Below are positions 47,450 through 61,419 of a stretch of 64,000 nucleotides of DNA, piece after piece (the first letter of the stretch is position 1; every line of letters begins with the position of its first letter). Under the pieces are notes generated by a model. It made no database searches. It was not told where the DNA came from and saw nothing but the letters and a program-made list of their open reading frames with translations. The stretch is from Castanea sativa (lineage: Eukaryota > Streptophyta > Magnoliopsida > Fagales > Fagaceae): contig NC_134023.1 of assembly GCF_040712315.1 (NCBI RefSeq), positions 66,190,757 to 66,254,756 of the forward strand, given 5' to 3'. Made by a program: the position numbers and the translations under genes.

Positions 47450-47457
47450 GATCTATG

Positions 47458-49015
47458 TGGACGTGTATGTTTCCTAGGTTTTAATGATAGAAAAATTGTT
47501 CTCTCTAACTGTAGTTTCTTTCCTAAGATTCTAAGTTTGAAATATTGATAATTGATTCTATGTGCTCACTAATTTTGGGAAACGAAAGCTTCGTTTAGAA
47601 GTCTACTACAATGTTTTGCTTTAGGGGTTTTAAAATATTTCTTTAGATACATGTATATGTTTAAGTGTTTGGGTTAAGCTCAACCTGATTTGATTTGTCC
47701 TTACTTGAGTATTTGAAAAATTACCCTCAAATCCTCTTTTAACCAAAAAAATCACTACTTTGAAACCTGGAAATATATCAATGCTTCATTTCAGTCAATT
47801 TTCTTGAATAGGTTTTTAATCAAATTTCACCTTTAGAAAGAACACCTTGTCTACAAAATATATCTTTTGTCTCTATTATTGTCTTATTTTCTACCATAGT
47901 TTAATGGTCTAGAGCGTTACATCATTTTTTTTCATGTGGTTGGAAGAGTACACAATTTTAGTGGAATCTCTTTTTTACATTGTGTCATGTTGTCCATTGC
48001 TTACTTCTATAAACTTGGGAAATATCTTTCTGGCCATTGCAATCAGGCTTGAATAACCAATCCATGGCAAATTTTCACAATTCCCTGCCATTTTCAAACT
48101 TTGGCTAGCTTGAGGATGCAGCATGCATTGTCACTGCAGTCGTTGGTAATTGGTCTCATAGCAATATGCATTTGAAAGAATGAACTGAGCATAAAAGGGT
48201 AACTTGGATGAAGAGAGAGTGTATTGGGGTTACAATGCTGATATTAGGATCATTTTATTATTATTATTATTATTAGTTTATTACACTTTTACTTGAAGAA
48301 TATGGCAGCAACTGTAGAAAACATACTTGGTTAGTCTGTAGATTGCTTGAAATTCCTCTCTATGTGCTCGGAAGCTAAGACCCACTTGGTGATATCTTTT
48401 TTTGTTATTTTTGCTGAAATCCACTTTAATGTCATAAATATTTGCTGTAATCCTAGAGTTGTGTATTCTTAATGGTTTGGTGTCTTTAGCATTTGTTGTA
48501 GAGAAGATTGTTGTAAGCTCTTTATTCAATAGTGGAAGATTTATCCTGGACTTGGTCTTGCGGTTTTTCCCTTCCCATTGGACGGTTTAAAAATTGATGT
48601 CTTGGTTGTGGATTGTTGTTGGATATTTCTGTTTTGAGTTGATTGTTGTGCATGCCTACTTCATTTCAAGTGACCATAGAATTTGTACAAAGGGTAAAAA
48701 TTGAAAATAATTGCGCTGCATGTTATAATGGTTTTTTTTCCCAACATAAATAGGGGCTTCATTCTCACAAGGACAAAGCGTTGAGGTAGAACTGAAGCTT
48801 TGCAAAGGGGTTTTATGCTGTTTAGCTATATGGAGCTTCTAACTCAACATATTCTGGTTGGGCCAATCACAAAATGTGTCTGGGGCCCACTCATCATCCA
48901 TATCTCTACTTCACAGATTGGGCCCTTTAGCCCACAAGTCTTGACTTCACGTATCATGCTTTGAAACCCATGAAATCCTACTTCACAGTCTACCAGCATT
49001 CACCTTTATGACCAG
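47458..49015. repeat. CNL 3' flank, copy D (after CCD1-PPR)
   Basis: Continues the segment shared with 57281-59160 at high identity. Positions 47930-48700 carry the CNL flank repeat ('acaattttagtggaatctc', 'gaagctaagacccacttgg', 'ctttattcaatagtggaag'). No CNL coding sequence precedes it here; the CCD1-PPR composite stands in that place. No gene is seen. The minus-strand frame 48281-48529 recurs at 58138-58386 but only because the DNA is duplicated. Confidence 0.6.
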
Positions 49016-49677
49016 GGCTGTGCACGGTTCGGTCGGTGCGGTTTTTGGGCAAATTTGCCACCGCACCGTAGCGATCGGTTACTTCTCCATCACCTCCATT
49101 CATCATCACTAGAGATCGGTTCTCCGGCGTCCATCGGTGCGGTTTTTAAGCATCACGTTTAGTCGGTCATTCTAATACATACCCACAGATCAAAACTCAT
49201 GTAACCACAGTGACAGATCAAAACCCATATACTCACAGATCGAAACCCACACTACAACCATAGATCAAAAACCCAGAGCCGGAGGAGAAATCAAAAGTTG
49301 AAAACCACAAAGCAAGAAAGTAAGCTAAATACCTTAACAATCTATACCCAGTTACCCACAATGAAAAAGAGATGCTTTAGGTTCATCCAAAGTCTCAAGA
49401 TTCAAGAGATGGTGGCAACCAGATTTCTAGAGAGTTAACTGTGAAAAGATAAAGAGTGTTCACTGCAAAAAAGGGAGCTGTGGAAATGTTTGACATGTGT
49501 GGGCCCCTGTGGGGGGTTTTGTCTCTGAACTAATGACCTAAAGAATAAAGCCCAAGCCCAACATTCATGTAGAAGAAATTTATTTAAGCAATAGCCCGTA
49601 TGGACCAAACTTACAATTAAAAAAAAAAAAAAGCCCATGTAGCAAAGTAATAAGTCAACCTATAAACACCAAAACCC
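49016..49677. mobile_element. One-ended hAT-like element remnant next to the ESF1 breakpoint
   Basis: At 49015 the duplicated flank (compare 59166, 'cctttatgacc') is broken by CAGGGCTGTGCACGGTTCGG, a terminus typical of a plant hAT family, followed by subterminal 'cggtgcggtttttgg' repeats. No matching inverted right end is found. Instead the sequence passes at about 49678 into the middle of an ESF1 exon. Either the right half was deleted or the element carried the gene fragment. Confidence 0.5.
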
Positions 49678-49678
49678 A

Positions 49679-52600
49679 AGCTTTGCTGTTGTTAATATGG
49701 ACTGGAAGTATGTTAAGGTAATGTTACTCTGGTTTGGAACTGAGTTCAATTAAATTCAGGTTTTGAGTGAACGGAACTGCTGTGTCAAATCAGATAGCGC
49801 TTTTCAATTATTGAATAGAATGAAGTTTGAACTCCCATAGTACTAAAGGTCAATGCTGTTATATTTACTACTGCCTCCGTTGGGTTGATGCTGTTGAGTT
49901 GGTGGCATGCTGGAGAAGTGAAGTTTGATTTGATCTCTTTAAAATTGGCAACGATGGGTTTTGTGCATTTCGTGATTATATGCTATCATTTTGAGATCTT
50001 AGGTGCATGTTATTTCACAAAAGTTTAACACCCGTATAAAATTTTTAATTCGTCTATCTTACTGTTTTACTCGTCAAATTATGTCTACGTGAAATTCTAT
50101 GTCATCTTTTATGAGAATCATATTATAAGCCAATAAAAATGGCAAGAAGAGTGCTTCTGATTCATTAGTCAATGCTGAATCCAAAGCCCAGAATTAATAA
50201 ATGATGGAGGTTAAATAATAAAATAAAAAAGGATAATGTAGGTCTTGTTTAATTTAATTATGATATAATTTTGTTAAGTTACTTCTTTTTGTCTTTTCTT
50301 TATCTTCTGCACTTTCCAAGGATACATTCATCACCAAGAGTTTTTCATTTTATGTAGGCCGTTGACTTGTATGTTGTTTTGAGTTCAATTTTTCCAAAAG
50401 GTGGACAGATTTTGTCAGTGGCTGTCTATCCATCGGAGTTTGGACTTCAGCGTATGAAAGAGGAAGCAGTTCATGGTCCTCTTGGCTTCTTTAAAGATGA
50501 AAATGAGAAAAATGAAGATCAAGACGACGATAAGTTAGACTATGAGGACGATGATGAGATAGACTATGAGAAATTGCGTGCTTATGAGATAAGCAGGCTA
50601 AGGTAATTGACTGCAATGCAGTTTGTGCATTTCTTCTTGTCAGAATCTTTAATTTTGCCTTCTGATGCTACTATGGTATCTGCATTATTTTTGGTCATTA
50701 TGTTTTATAATATGCCCAAAATTATGAGTGAAAACTTACCTTTAATGTCTATACATTTAATTTCATTTGAAACAATGCTTGTAGGAGTGAAACATTTACA
50801 CACGCACACGCACAAGATTAGGAGTTCCCCTAGATTACTTAATACATGGTTTTGGCGGGTGAGGTTGTGTATCCATGGTTTAGGTGGGTCCAAAGGGCCT
50901 TTCTTTGGTGAGGTTCAACATTATCAAATATATATATACACACACATATACATATAAATATTGTGGCAAAACTTAGGTAAAATTTCTACCTATAAAAAAA
51001 TAAAAAAACTTAGGCACAATTTCTTATGTGTTGTTGTACCTTAAGTTTCCCAATTAAATTCAGTCATGTGGTTGGAATGACTAATGAATCAGGTTGAATT
51101 TATTGTCTTGGACAATAAAATGGATCATGTTGCTTTGGTCCATACAACCACGTGGTTGAATATAATTGAAGAACCTAAAGCACAATACCTAAAGAATTTT
51201 ATCTAAGTTTTACCCATATGGATATGTTGGAGTGTTGTTTTGGAGTTCCTGTCCTTCATTGTTAATCATATCCAAAAATTTATTAATTATTGTGATACTG
51301 TAAGTGATCCAAATAATGGTGGATTTATCTTAGCTACTCAGTTCATTATATAGTTTTGAACCTATAGAAGCACGTTTCTCACAATTATGCGATCTTGAAA
51401 TATTATCTGGGTTGAATTTCATCTTCTCAATGTCTAGATGCCAAATAAAATGTGAATAGACTGCCTTGAATGTGTATTGTTTAAATATATAGTTATTTCT
51501 TAAATATATATTCAAGACTATTTTTCCCCTGTAATAAGCCTTTATTTTGGGTCAATTATCGCTCAAGAAATCAACATATATATTCACACACATGCACATA
51601 TACGTACATGTGCGCGTGCACACACATATGTATTATTTTACATATCTTTTGGGTACATATCTTCCTTCCACAGGTACTACTATGCTGTGGTAGAATGTGA
51701 TTCGAGTGCCATAGCAGATTACCTTTACAAATCTTGTGATGGAACTGAATTTGAAAGGTCTTCCAATAAGCTTGATCTGAGATTTATTCCTGACTCAATG
51801 GAATATAAACACCCACCCAGAGATGTTGCTAATGAGGTATGATTTTTAATCTTACAATGGTACTATGGGGTTTTGGTGCTTCATTTATTGAAAGTTTGCA
51901 CAACAGTCTTATGTAAGGGTTATATATATATATATATATCAAATGTTCCATTTTAGTGAATAATCCTGCCAAAAATTTTCCTGGGAAAATGACTTGTAGA
52001 CTAATGGAATTTATTGGATTTTCGGATGGAAACATCCAAGGTTCAAATCCCACTCCCCTAATTAAAATGTATAAAACAAAATCCTGGTCTCTCAAGTAAC
52101 AAACACACAGCACCATATTAGCATAAGATAACCCTGATCCAAGAAGTAATGGTCTCTATTTGCTGCCTGTGTGCAGAAGTTGTGATAACTTGTTGATGTA
52201 ATTTAAAAAATGAATCTATCTGAGATTCTTAGAAAATGAAGTTCTCAATGCTACCCTTTGTAAAATGGAAGTTGCATTCAGAGTGAAAGTTATGCAAGTT
52301 CACCTAATACATGGCAAGCTGTGTGGCCATTATCCATCTCTCCTACATGATATAAAAATTCAGCTTTGCATGGATGATTAAATTTATAACTAGGATAGCT
52401 TTGGGCCTTGGTTGACTAGGGTTTGAAATCCAACTCAGCACCACCTAAATCCTTACTTGAGCCAATACCTCCCATTCTGCATCAAACTTTGGATTAAATT
52501 AACACATAAGGGTAGCATGGAAGGATGCAACTTTATGATATTGCTTTTATTTTTTGTAATGGATTTACTCTACCCATCTTAATTAAAGGAAAAAAAAAAC

Positions 52601-55597
52601 AGATTTACTCTACCCATACTGCACAGCAATGTTCACTTATATAAATGTGTGCAAATTTTGTTGTCATTACCCCACCTAATACACCTAATTCTGATGCAGT
52701 GGTTTCAAACTGCTGAATTATTTTCAATTTTTTTCTCAGGTGCCTGCAGACTATGAAGGTTTAGATTTTCAAACTAAAGCCCTGCAACAGAGTAGGGTTC
52801 AGCTTTCTTGGGATGAGGATGAACCGGATCATGTAAAGACCTTGAAACGTAAATTTAATGCTGATCAGGTTGGTGTGCTTGATCTGAATCTGAAACGTAG
52901 TACTTTACGCCTTTTTATTTATTTATTTATATTTTAAATTTTTTTTTTTAAATCTGATCCATATTAAATTCTTTCTACTTCAAAGCTCATATCTTTAATT
53001 GCATTCTGGCTGAGAGTCTTGTAGTTCAATTGGCATCTCCTGGTGTCTCCAAATGAGATATCTAGGGTTCAAATATCCTGTCCCCCAACTATCGAATTCA
53101 AAAATTGTGTTCTGTTTCATTCCTTTGGCGCCCTTAGAGCCCCCAATTGGATTGAAAGTTCACCTGACTGAACTTGATCATTTCTTATTGACAATAATAA
53201 ATAAACATTCAGTTGTCTTCTTTTCCTTCTTCTTCTTCCTTTTTACCCCTTTGATGTATCGATTATTGAGCATGAATTGATCGTATTAATTCCATTCGTT
53301 GTCATAAATAAGATGGCTGATTCTTACTTCACTATTTTATAAATGTTAAGATGAGTGCTTATTGTTTTTCGAAATACACAGAAGGAAATGTTTGCTAATT
53401 TAAGAGGCTTCATTTCTGCTGGGGCACCATTTTTCTTCTTCCTTTTTTTTGTTTTGTGAAATGATCCAATAGTTAGTTTAGTGTGGCCTATAAATTCTCT
53501 GAATCTGGAGTGAATGAGGCCATTTTCCAAATACACAGAAAGAAATGTTTGCTAAGTAAGAGGGGCACCATTTTGCTGTCATCTTTTTTTGAGCGACCGC
53601 CAGGTGGGGTTTGGATCATTATTTTGTGAATTGATCTAATAGTTTGCTGTGGCCCGTACATTCCCCAAATCTGAAGTTAATGAGCCACGAGGGCCTTTTT
53701 TTGTGCCTCATGAATGTGGATTTACTTCAATTTAATTGAAATTTCTGGCCACATGGCAATAGGAACATATCACTATACAGTTTTTACTTTTTATTTTAAA
53801 ATTTACTTATATATGAATGCATCCATTCGTGCCAAGATTAACATGCTTATGTTTTTTTGTTTTTTTTTATTATTATTATTATTTTTTTTTTAAATCCAAA
53901 TGCACTTCATAATAGTACTTATCAAAAAAAATCCACATGTACACACATTAGAGGCTTGACAGCTTTCTGCAGCTATGGTTGTTTCACTATATTTTCAAAA
54001 GAAAATAGACAGTAAAAGCAGAGAGAACAATCAAGGAGCATAAAATGCTACTTCTAGTTCAGTCAGTATTAGCTTCAAATTTGTACAAAATTGTTACTGA
54101 CTCTGTTTCTTCTAGCTAGCTCAATTGGAGTTGAAGGAGTTCTTGGCTTCTGATGAGGGTGAAAGCGATGATGGTGATGGTGAAAGCGATGATGATGATG
54201 ATAAGAAGGATAAAAAACGAGATATGTACCGTGCTTTAGTCCAGTCTGGTGATGGTTCAGATGGAGATGGAGATGGAGAGGATGATGGCCAGGATATGGA
54301 GGTCACTTTCAATACTGGCTTGGAGGATATTAGCAAGCGTATTTTGGAGAAGAAAGATAAGAATTCAGAAACTGTGTGGGAGGCCTATCTTAGAAAAAGA
54401 AGAGAGAAAAAGCAGGCTAGGAAAAATAAGTCTAAGTATTCATCAGATGATGGCAGTAGTGATAGTGATACTGATCAACATGCGCCTGAACAACCAGATG
54501 ACTTCTTTGTTGAAGAGCCTTCAGTTAAAAGAAGTAAAAAAGAGGCTGGAGGTAAAAGTGATAAAGAAAGGCTGAATCAAAATATGGTTAAGGAAGCAGA
54601 AGCAAGCCAAGCAGAGCTTGAGTTATTACTTGCTGATGATAAGGGGACAGAAACTGGTCTTAAGGGATATAGTTTGAAACCTAAGAACGCCAAGGGGAAA
54701 AAGGGAAAAGAAGTTCCAGATGAGGATAAATTACCATCTGTTAATTATGATGATCCACGGTTTTCAGCTCTCTTCACTTCACCTCTATATGCTCTGGATC
54801 CAACAGATCCTCACTTCAAAAGGTATTTTCTGTGCAGTACATATTTTTCTTGTGATTATTGTTTCCATTTTTTTTTTTTTTTATAGGAAGATTATTGTTT
54901 CCATTATAATCTGAAAGAAGCAGAAAATAAGAGGAGCACTTAGGTAGTATATGGCCTAATATGTGTATGGTAACTTGTATGTACCTTGAATGTATGTGAC
55001 ATGCAGGATGATTAACCCATGTGACATGATATAATTGTACCTGAGTATTCTAAAGGCTTAATTTGATGATCTTGATATTCCAAATTATGAACTAATTTAA
55101 GAATCTATTTGGCATTCTTTGTTCCATTCTTCCAAAATATTGCAAATTCTTTTTCTCTATATGCTGCTTGCTTTATAACTAAGTTGGCTTTAGTTTGGTG
55201 TTAAAAGTTATAAAAAAAAGAAAGAAAGAAAGAAGCTAAAATTTGGAGCTTTGGTGTTGCAGGAGTGTAGCTTATGCTGGGCAGGTGGCGCAGAGGCAGC
55301 AGAACAAGCAAGAATTGGTGGAAAAGGAACATTTTCAGTTACCTACAACATCACACTTGCCATCTGATGAGCCACCAAAGAAAGAGAAACATGAGTTATT
55401 ATCATTAGTCAAATCAATTAAGATGAAGTCCAAGCCATTTCAATTGCCCTCTGATGGTAAGATGTCAAAAAAAAAGTGGAAAATTGCAATCTGCAGGCAT
55501 GGTAGAAAAGGAGTTACAACATGATCTCTCAACGTTAGTTCGATCAGTTAAAAAGAAGTCAAGAATATCTCAAAAAATGAATCCCAAGATGAAATAA
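49679..55597 (+). pseudogene. ESF1: ESF1 pre-rRNA-processing factor, 5'-truncated with C-terminal frameshift
   Basis: ESF1 is a nucleolar protein needed for 18S rRNA maturation in the small-subunit processome. Six exons are readable: 49679-49717 (FAVVNMDWKYVK), 50358-50602 (AVDLYVVLSSIFPKGGQILS...), 51674-51836 (YYYAVVECDSSAIADYLYKS), 52740-52868 (VPADYEGLDFQTKALQQSRV), 54116-54822 (acidic and Lys-rich, ending DPRFSALFTSPLYALDPTDP, the NUC153-type motif) and 55263 onward. All junctions are GT-AG with compatible phases, giving about 514 codons to TGA at 55522-55524. A 9-A run at 55470-55478 appears to hold one extra A: with eight, the frame continues GMVEKELQHDLSTLVRSVKK to a TAA at 55595-55597. 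The N-terminal part is absent. The first exon starts inside coding sequence beside a hAT-like end, so this is probably a pseudogene. Confidence 0.87.
53005..53110 (+). mobile_element. tRNA-derived SINE-like fragment in ESF1 intron
   Basis: 'gagtcttgtagttcaattggcatctc' resembles an A box and 'tctagggttcaaatatcc' a B box, spaced about 45 bp as in tRNA-derived SINEs. The region after 53110 shows no clear tail. Moderate to weak support. Confidence 0.35.
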
Positions 55598-56892
<1,295 letters not shown>

Positions 56893-56906
56893 GACTAAAA
56901 GTTGCA

Positions 56907-57101
56907 ATGGGGGATACAGGGTTGAGAACATTGCCAGGATGTAGCTTGATTGAGGTCAACGATTCTGTTGTTGAGTTCTATACCTTAGATGAGAGGCATT
57001 CTGAGAGAGAGGAAATCTATAGAGCCTTGAGGGGGTTGATGAAATCGTTAAGATCATTTGAATATCTACCAGACCTGATGGAACTTGAGCAGGGAGGTTA
57101 A
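56907..57101 (+). pseudogene. PPR protein E/E+ domain fragment (copy E)
   Basis: A 64-residue frame with [20 protein letters not shown], then HSEREEIYRALRGLMKSLRS and FEYLPDLMELEQGG before a natural-looking TAA stop. It is the C-terminus of a PLS-class pentatricopeptide repeat protein and is longer than the copy at 46354. It is preceded directly by the end of CCD1 exon 8, with no PPR repeats in the window. It is likely a fragment carried with CCD1 and not an independent gene. Confidence 0.82.
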
Positions 57102-57469
57102 AGATAATGGAGGGTTAAGGCAAACACTTTTTTAAGTTTTAATTAACTCAACACTTAAAAATTAAATTTCTCATCTCTGGATTCTCTTAGTCCCCTTTGG
57201 GATTAAATTTCTATTTTGTTGAATATAGAGTTCCTTAAATGAATTCTTTTGCTTTGAAAATCTTGATTGGTTGATATATGTGGACGTGTCTGTTTCCTAG
57301 GTTTTAATGATAGAAAAAATTGTTCTCTCTAACTGTAGTTTCTTTCGTAATACTCTAAGTTTGAAATATTGATAATTGAGTCTATGTGCTCACTCATTTT
57401 GGGAAACAAAGGCTTCGTTTAGAAGTTTAGTACAATGTTTTGCTTTAGGGGTTTAAAAAGATTTCTTTA

Positions 57470-57474
57470 GATAC

Positions 57475-57513
<39 letters not shown>
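57470..57513. repeat. (CATA)n-(TA)n microsatellite
   Basis: Absent from the otherwise matching copy at about 47650, which reads 'tacatgtatatgttt', so it expanded after the duplication. Confidence 0.85.
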
Positions 57514-58784
57514 AGTGTTTGGGTTAAGCTCAACCTGATTTGATTTGTCCTTACTTGAGTATTTGAAAAATTACCCTCAAATCCTCTTTTAACCAAAAAA
57601 AAAAAATTCACTACTTTGGAACCTGGAAATATATCAGTGCTTCATTTCAGTCAATTTTCTTGAATAGGTTTTTAATCAAATTTCACCTTTAGAAAGAACA
57701 CCTTGTCTACAAAATATATCTTTTGTCTCTATTATTGTCTTATTTTCTACCATAGTTTAATGGTCTAGAGCTTAACATCATTATTTTTTTTCATGTGGTT
57801 GGAAGAGTACACAATTTTAGTGGAATCTCTTTTTTACATTTTGTGTCATGTTCTCCATTGCTTACTTCTATAAACTTGGGAAATACTTTTCTGGCCATTG
57901 CTGTCAGGCTTGAATAACCAATCCATGGCAAATTTTCACAATTCCCTGCCATTTTCAAACTTTGGCTAGCTTGAGGTTGCAGCATGCATTGTCACTGCAG
58001 TCGTTCGTAATTGGCCTCATAGCAATATGCATTTGAAAGAACGAACTGAGCATAAAAGGGTAACTTGGTGAAGAGAGAGTTTATTGGGGGTTACAATGCT
58101 GATATTAGGATCATTTGTTATTATTATTATTAGTTTATTACTCTTTTACTTGAAGAATATGGCAGCAACTGTAGAAAACATACTTGGTTAGTCTGCAGAT
58201 TGCTTGAAATTCCTCTCTATGTGCTCGGAAGCTAAGACCCACTTGGTGATATCTTTTTTTGTTATTTTTGTTGAAATCCACTTTAATGTCATAAATATTT
58301 GCTGTAATCCTAGAGCTGTGTATTCTTGCTTCTTTGGTCTCTTTAGCATTTGTTCTAGAGAAGATTGTTGTAAGCTCTTTATTCAATAGTGGAAGATTTA
58401 TACTGGACTTGGTCTTGCGGTTTTTCCCTTCCCATTGGACGGTTTAAAAAATTGATGTCTTGGTTGTGGATTGTTGTTGGATATTTCTGTTTGAGTTGAT
58501 TATTGTGCATGCCTACTTCATTTCAAGTGACCATTGAATTTGTACAAAGGGTAAAAACTGAAAATAATTGCGCTGCCTGTTATAGTGGTTTTTTTCCCAA
58601 CATAAATAGGGTTTCATTGTCATAAGGGCAAAGCCTTGAGGTATATCTTGTGCAAGCTTGCTTGGGCTACATTCATCTACCATATTTGGATGCAGCAAAA
58701 TGCAGGTGTCCATAATGATCTGATTCATTGTAGGGATAGGAATTAGGATCATATGGTTGATTAAAAGTGATGTGGGAGGTAGAA

Positions 58785-58940
58785 CCTAGAATGCACAGAC
58801 ATAGGTATGGATACAGGTACGAGTATGACACAACAACTCGAGCAATTTTTGAAAAATTATAACATGAAACGGTAGATACAACACCGGTATGACATGGGTA
58901 CGACACAGGCGCCCTAAATGAAGTGTCCATGCATCTTAGG
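58785..58940. mobile_element. Mini-element related to the 928-bp hAT-like transposon (about 156 bp)
   Basis: The left end CCTAGAATGCACAGACATAG and inverted right end CCTAAGATGCATGGACAC are mutual inverted repeats and share the ATGCAC-GACAC core of the element at 46522-47449. The interior has 'gacatgggtacgacac' motifs of the same type. The paralogous copy D (about 48789) reads 'gaggtagaactgaagctttg' without it. A clean target duplication could not be fixed. Confidence 0.6.
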
Positions 58941-59160
58941 CTAGGCTAGAATTTTAGCTTGCAAAGGGGTTTAAGCTGTTTAGCTATAGGGAGCTTCTAA
59001 CTCAACATATTTTGGTTGGGCCAATCACAAAACATGTCTGTGGCCCACTCATCATCTATATCTCTACTTCCCAAATTGGGCCCCTTAGCCCACAAGTCTT
59101 GACTTCACGTATCATGCTTTGAAACCCATGAAATCCTACTACACATCTACATGCAATTAC

Positions 59161-60479
59161 CTTTATGACCTGCAAGCAACAATCAGGTCTCACCCCTGCC
59201 CATTTTGATTTAAAACATAGTAAGCACATCACCTACTTTTATGGAAATCAAAATTCAAAAGCAATCAATGGGTTACCCGCAAGTCTGCAGCATTACCTAT
59301 TCATCAACTTTTATTTTATGTACATATTCATTAACTTTGATTGGGAATAATAGACACTGGTATTCATCACATTGAGGTCCACCATTCACATGGTACGTGA
59401 TTCTTGTTAGTTTCCTATGAATGAGCATGATTGTCATCATTAGATTATGTAAGGTTGTAAATGAGCCGAGTCGAGTTGAATATTATAAATTCAAAATTAA
59501 TTATTTAATTCGATGATTGTGATATTTTATGTCTGGGTGATGGTTTATGTACAAAACATTTATAACCTGTGTAGACAGAAGCTGAATGGCATGAATTTAT
59601 TTTCTTTCGTCGCTGTTTTTTGTTCAAAAATATTCTAAAGATTTTCTTTCAATTGTTTGGTGATGATAAAAGAATATTTTACAAATTGATAATTGTAACA
59701 TTTTCAATAATTTAGAAAATAAAAAGTAAATCTTAGAATTAAAAAATCATATTTAAATGGCTGAAGATAAATATGAATCAAATGATCAACAGTATTATCC
59801 AAGTGAATTTAAAGAATTAAAATAAATAATTGATCAAATTTAGTGTCTGTTTAATTAGGTGCCACATAATTTTTGGTAGCTTCTATACTTAGCATGTTTC
59901 AAAAGACATAAGTTTTGGTTGATTTTATATTAAATATATGACAAATAACTAAAACCTATCTTTAATAAATAAACAACTAGATTTGTTGAAAGAATTTTTA
60001 GAAAAGTCACAACAAATAAAAGTTTTTAGTTTTTAATGCATAAGACAAAGTCTATATACTCTATAGACACAGCAAATTTGATATCTAGCGAAAGGTTATT
60101 TTATTACTGGATTTAACTGAAAATTAGTAAAAACTTGCCTACTCAACTATTATGAAAATTATTATAAATTGTGTAAAAAAAGATAGTTGTTGGGTCAAAA
60201 TTCGGGTCATGTGACAAACTTGGTTATAGTTAATGATTAGTGAATTTGGACAAATCTACCTTTAAATTACATTTTGCTTGTGAAATTTTAAGAAAATCAA
60301 AGATCAATAACTGTGTCATTAATCAAGTGTTTAAATTTCAAATTTTTTGTATTTTATGAATTGAATAGTAAATAATATTCTATCGATGCAAAATTAGGCA
60401 TAAGAATATAAAAAAAAATATACAATTCAACGATTATAATTTTAAAATATATAGTTATAATAATTATTTTTTTAATAAG
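59161..60479. other. Non-genic AT-rich flank, partly duplicated
   Basis: No gene. Positions 59510-59890 resemble 4840-5350 in the unit A flank. Positions 59850-60145 are repeated at 62885-63180 ('acataatttttggtagcttctatact' to 'aatcggtaaaaactt'), a roughly 3-kb offset duplication. Confidence 0.5.
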
Positions 60480-61330
60480 AGTTTAAAAACCCCAAGTTGC
60501 TATTTTACAACTCAAAACACCTAAAACCCACTTCATCTGGGTTTGTACTCTTAAAAAAATTTGCCACATTGCTACAATAACCTTTTAGAGCACTAGCATC
60601 TGAGGATTAAAAAAAAAAAAAAAACTTATTTTGTATTCTCAAACACCACTTTATCTATTTTACCAACTCATTTTATCACTTAACCTACATTTTAGTTTTT
60701 ATTTTTACATACAACCCAATAAAAATAATATAAACTACCTAATAAAATAATAAATAGTATTATTCTATCTCTCTTTCCTCAAACTCTCTTTTTTTCTTCA
60801 CACACAACCACAAGATTAAAATAATATCTTTTTTCTTTACAACTCATGAACAATAGCACTAGCACTTGAGGGTGTAAACACCCCCCAGTTGCTATTTTAC
60901 AATCCAAGACACCTAAAACCGCTCCATCCGAGTTTGTTAAAACTTAAAAAGATTTGCAACCTATGAACAGTAAGGTTGCATATATATGCAACCTTATTGT
61001 TCATAGGTTGTAAAGAATCTTTTTTTTTTTTTAATCTTGTGGTTGTGTTTGAAGAGAAAAAGAGAGTAGGAGGAGAGTACTTTTTATTATTTTATTAGGT
61101 AGTTTATATTATTTTATTGGGTTGTATGTAAAAATAAAAACTAGGATGTGGGGTGAGTTGTAAAATGAGTTGATAAGAGCACTAGTATCCGAGAATGCAA
61201 AAAAAAAAAAAACAAAAAAACAAAACAAAACCTATTTTACTTCCTCAAACACCACTTTATCTATTTTATTAATCTATTTTACAACTCACCCTACATCCTA
61301 ATTTTTATTAAGTCTCCAAATGTGGATGCT
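60480..61330. mobile_element. Nested palindromic MITE cluster 1
   Basis: Copies of one AT-rich MITE family lie head to head. The stretch 60590-60860 ('gagcactagcatctgagg', 'ccaactcattttat', 'ataatataaactacctaataaaat') reappears inverted at 61010-61195 ('aggtagtttatattattttatt', 'gagttgataagagcactag'), with a third start at 61183. Between the arms is a near-perfect hairpin. The same family is at 63180-63670. No coding content. Confidence 0.7.
60953..61014. repeat. Near-perfect 62-bp hairpin palindrome
   Basis: 'tttgcaacctatgaacagta' pairs with 'attgttcataggttgtaaa' around a central 'gcatatatatgc'. Arms are about 30 bp with only two or three mismatches. It forms the fold-back core of the MITE cluster. 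Confidence 0.85.
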
Positions 61331-61419
61331 GTTATCTCACATAGTCATGGAAACCCCCTCCTAAAAACTATATAAAACTAAATGTGGATGTTGTTGTCTC
61401 ACATAGTCACATGATTTCA

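Larger units (their letters stand above)
57102..59160. repeat. CNL 3' flank, copy E (after CCD1-PPR)
   Basis: Duplicate of 46480-49015 without the 928-bp hAT-like insertion. It carries the CNL flank repeat at 57790-58580. Differences from copy D are a 216-bp segment retained at 57018-57240, a TA/TATG expansion at 57470-57513, and a small insertion at 58785-58940. No gene is seen. Confidence 0.6.

Noticed and set aside
51985..52065. tRNA-like 'ggttcaaatccc' box
   Set aside because: No cloverleaf can be formed around it and no A box is at a suitable distance. At most a SINE scrap.
54121..54336. Ser/Pro-rich minus-strand frame
   Set aside because: The mirror image of the acidic Asp/Glu/Gly stretch of the ESF1 exon.
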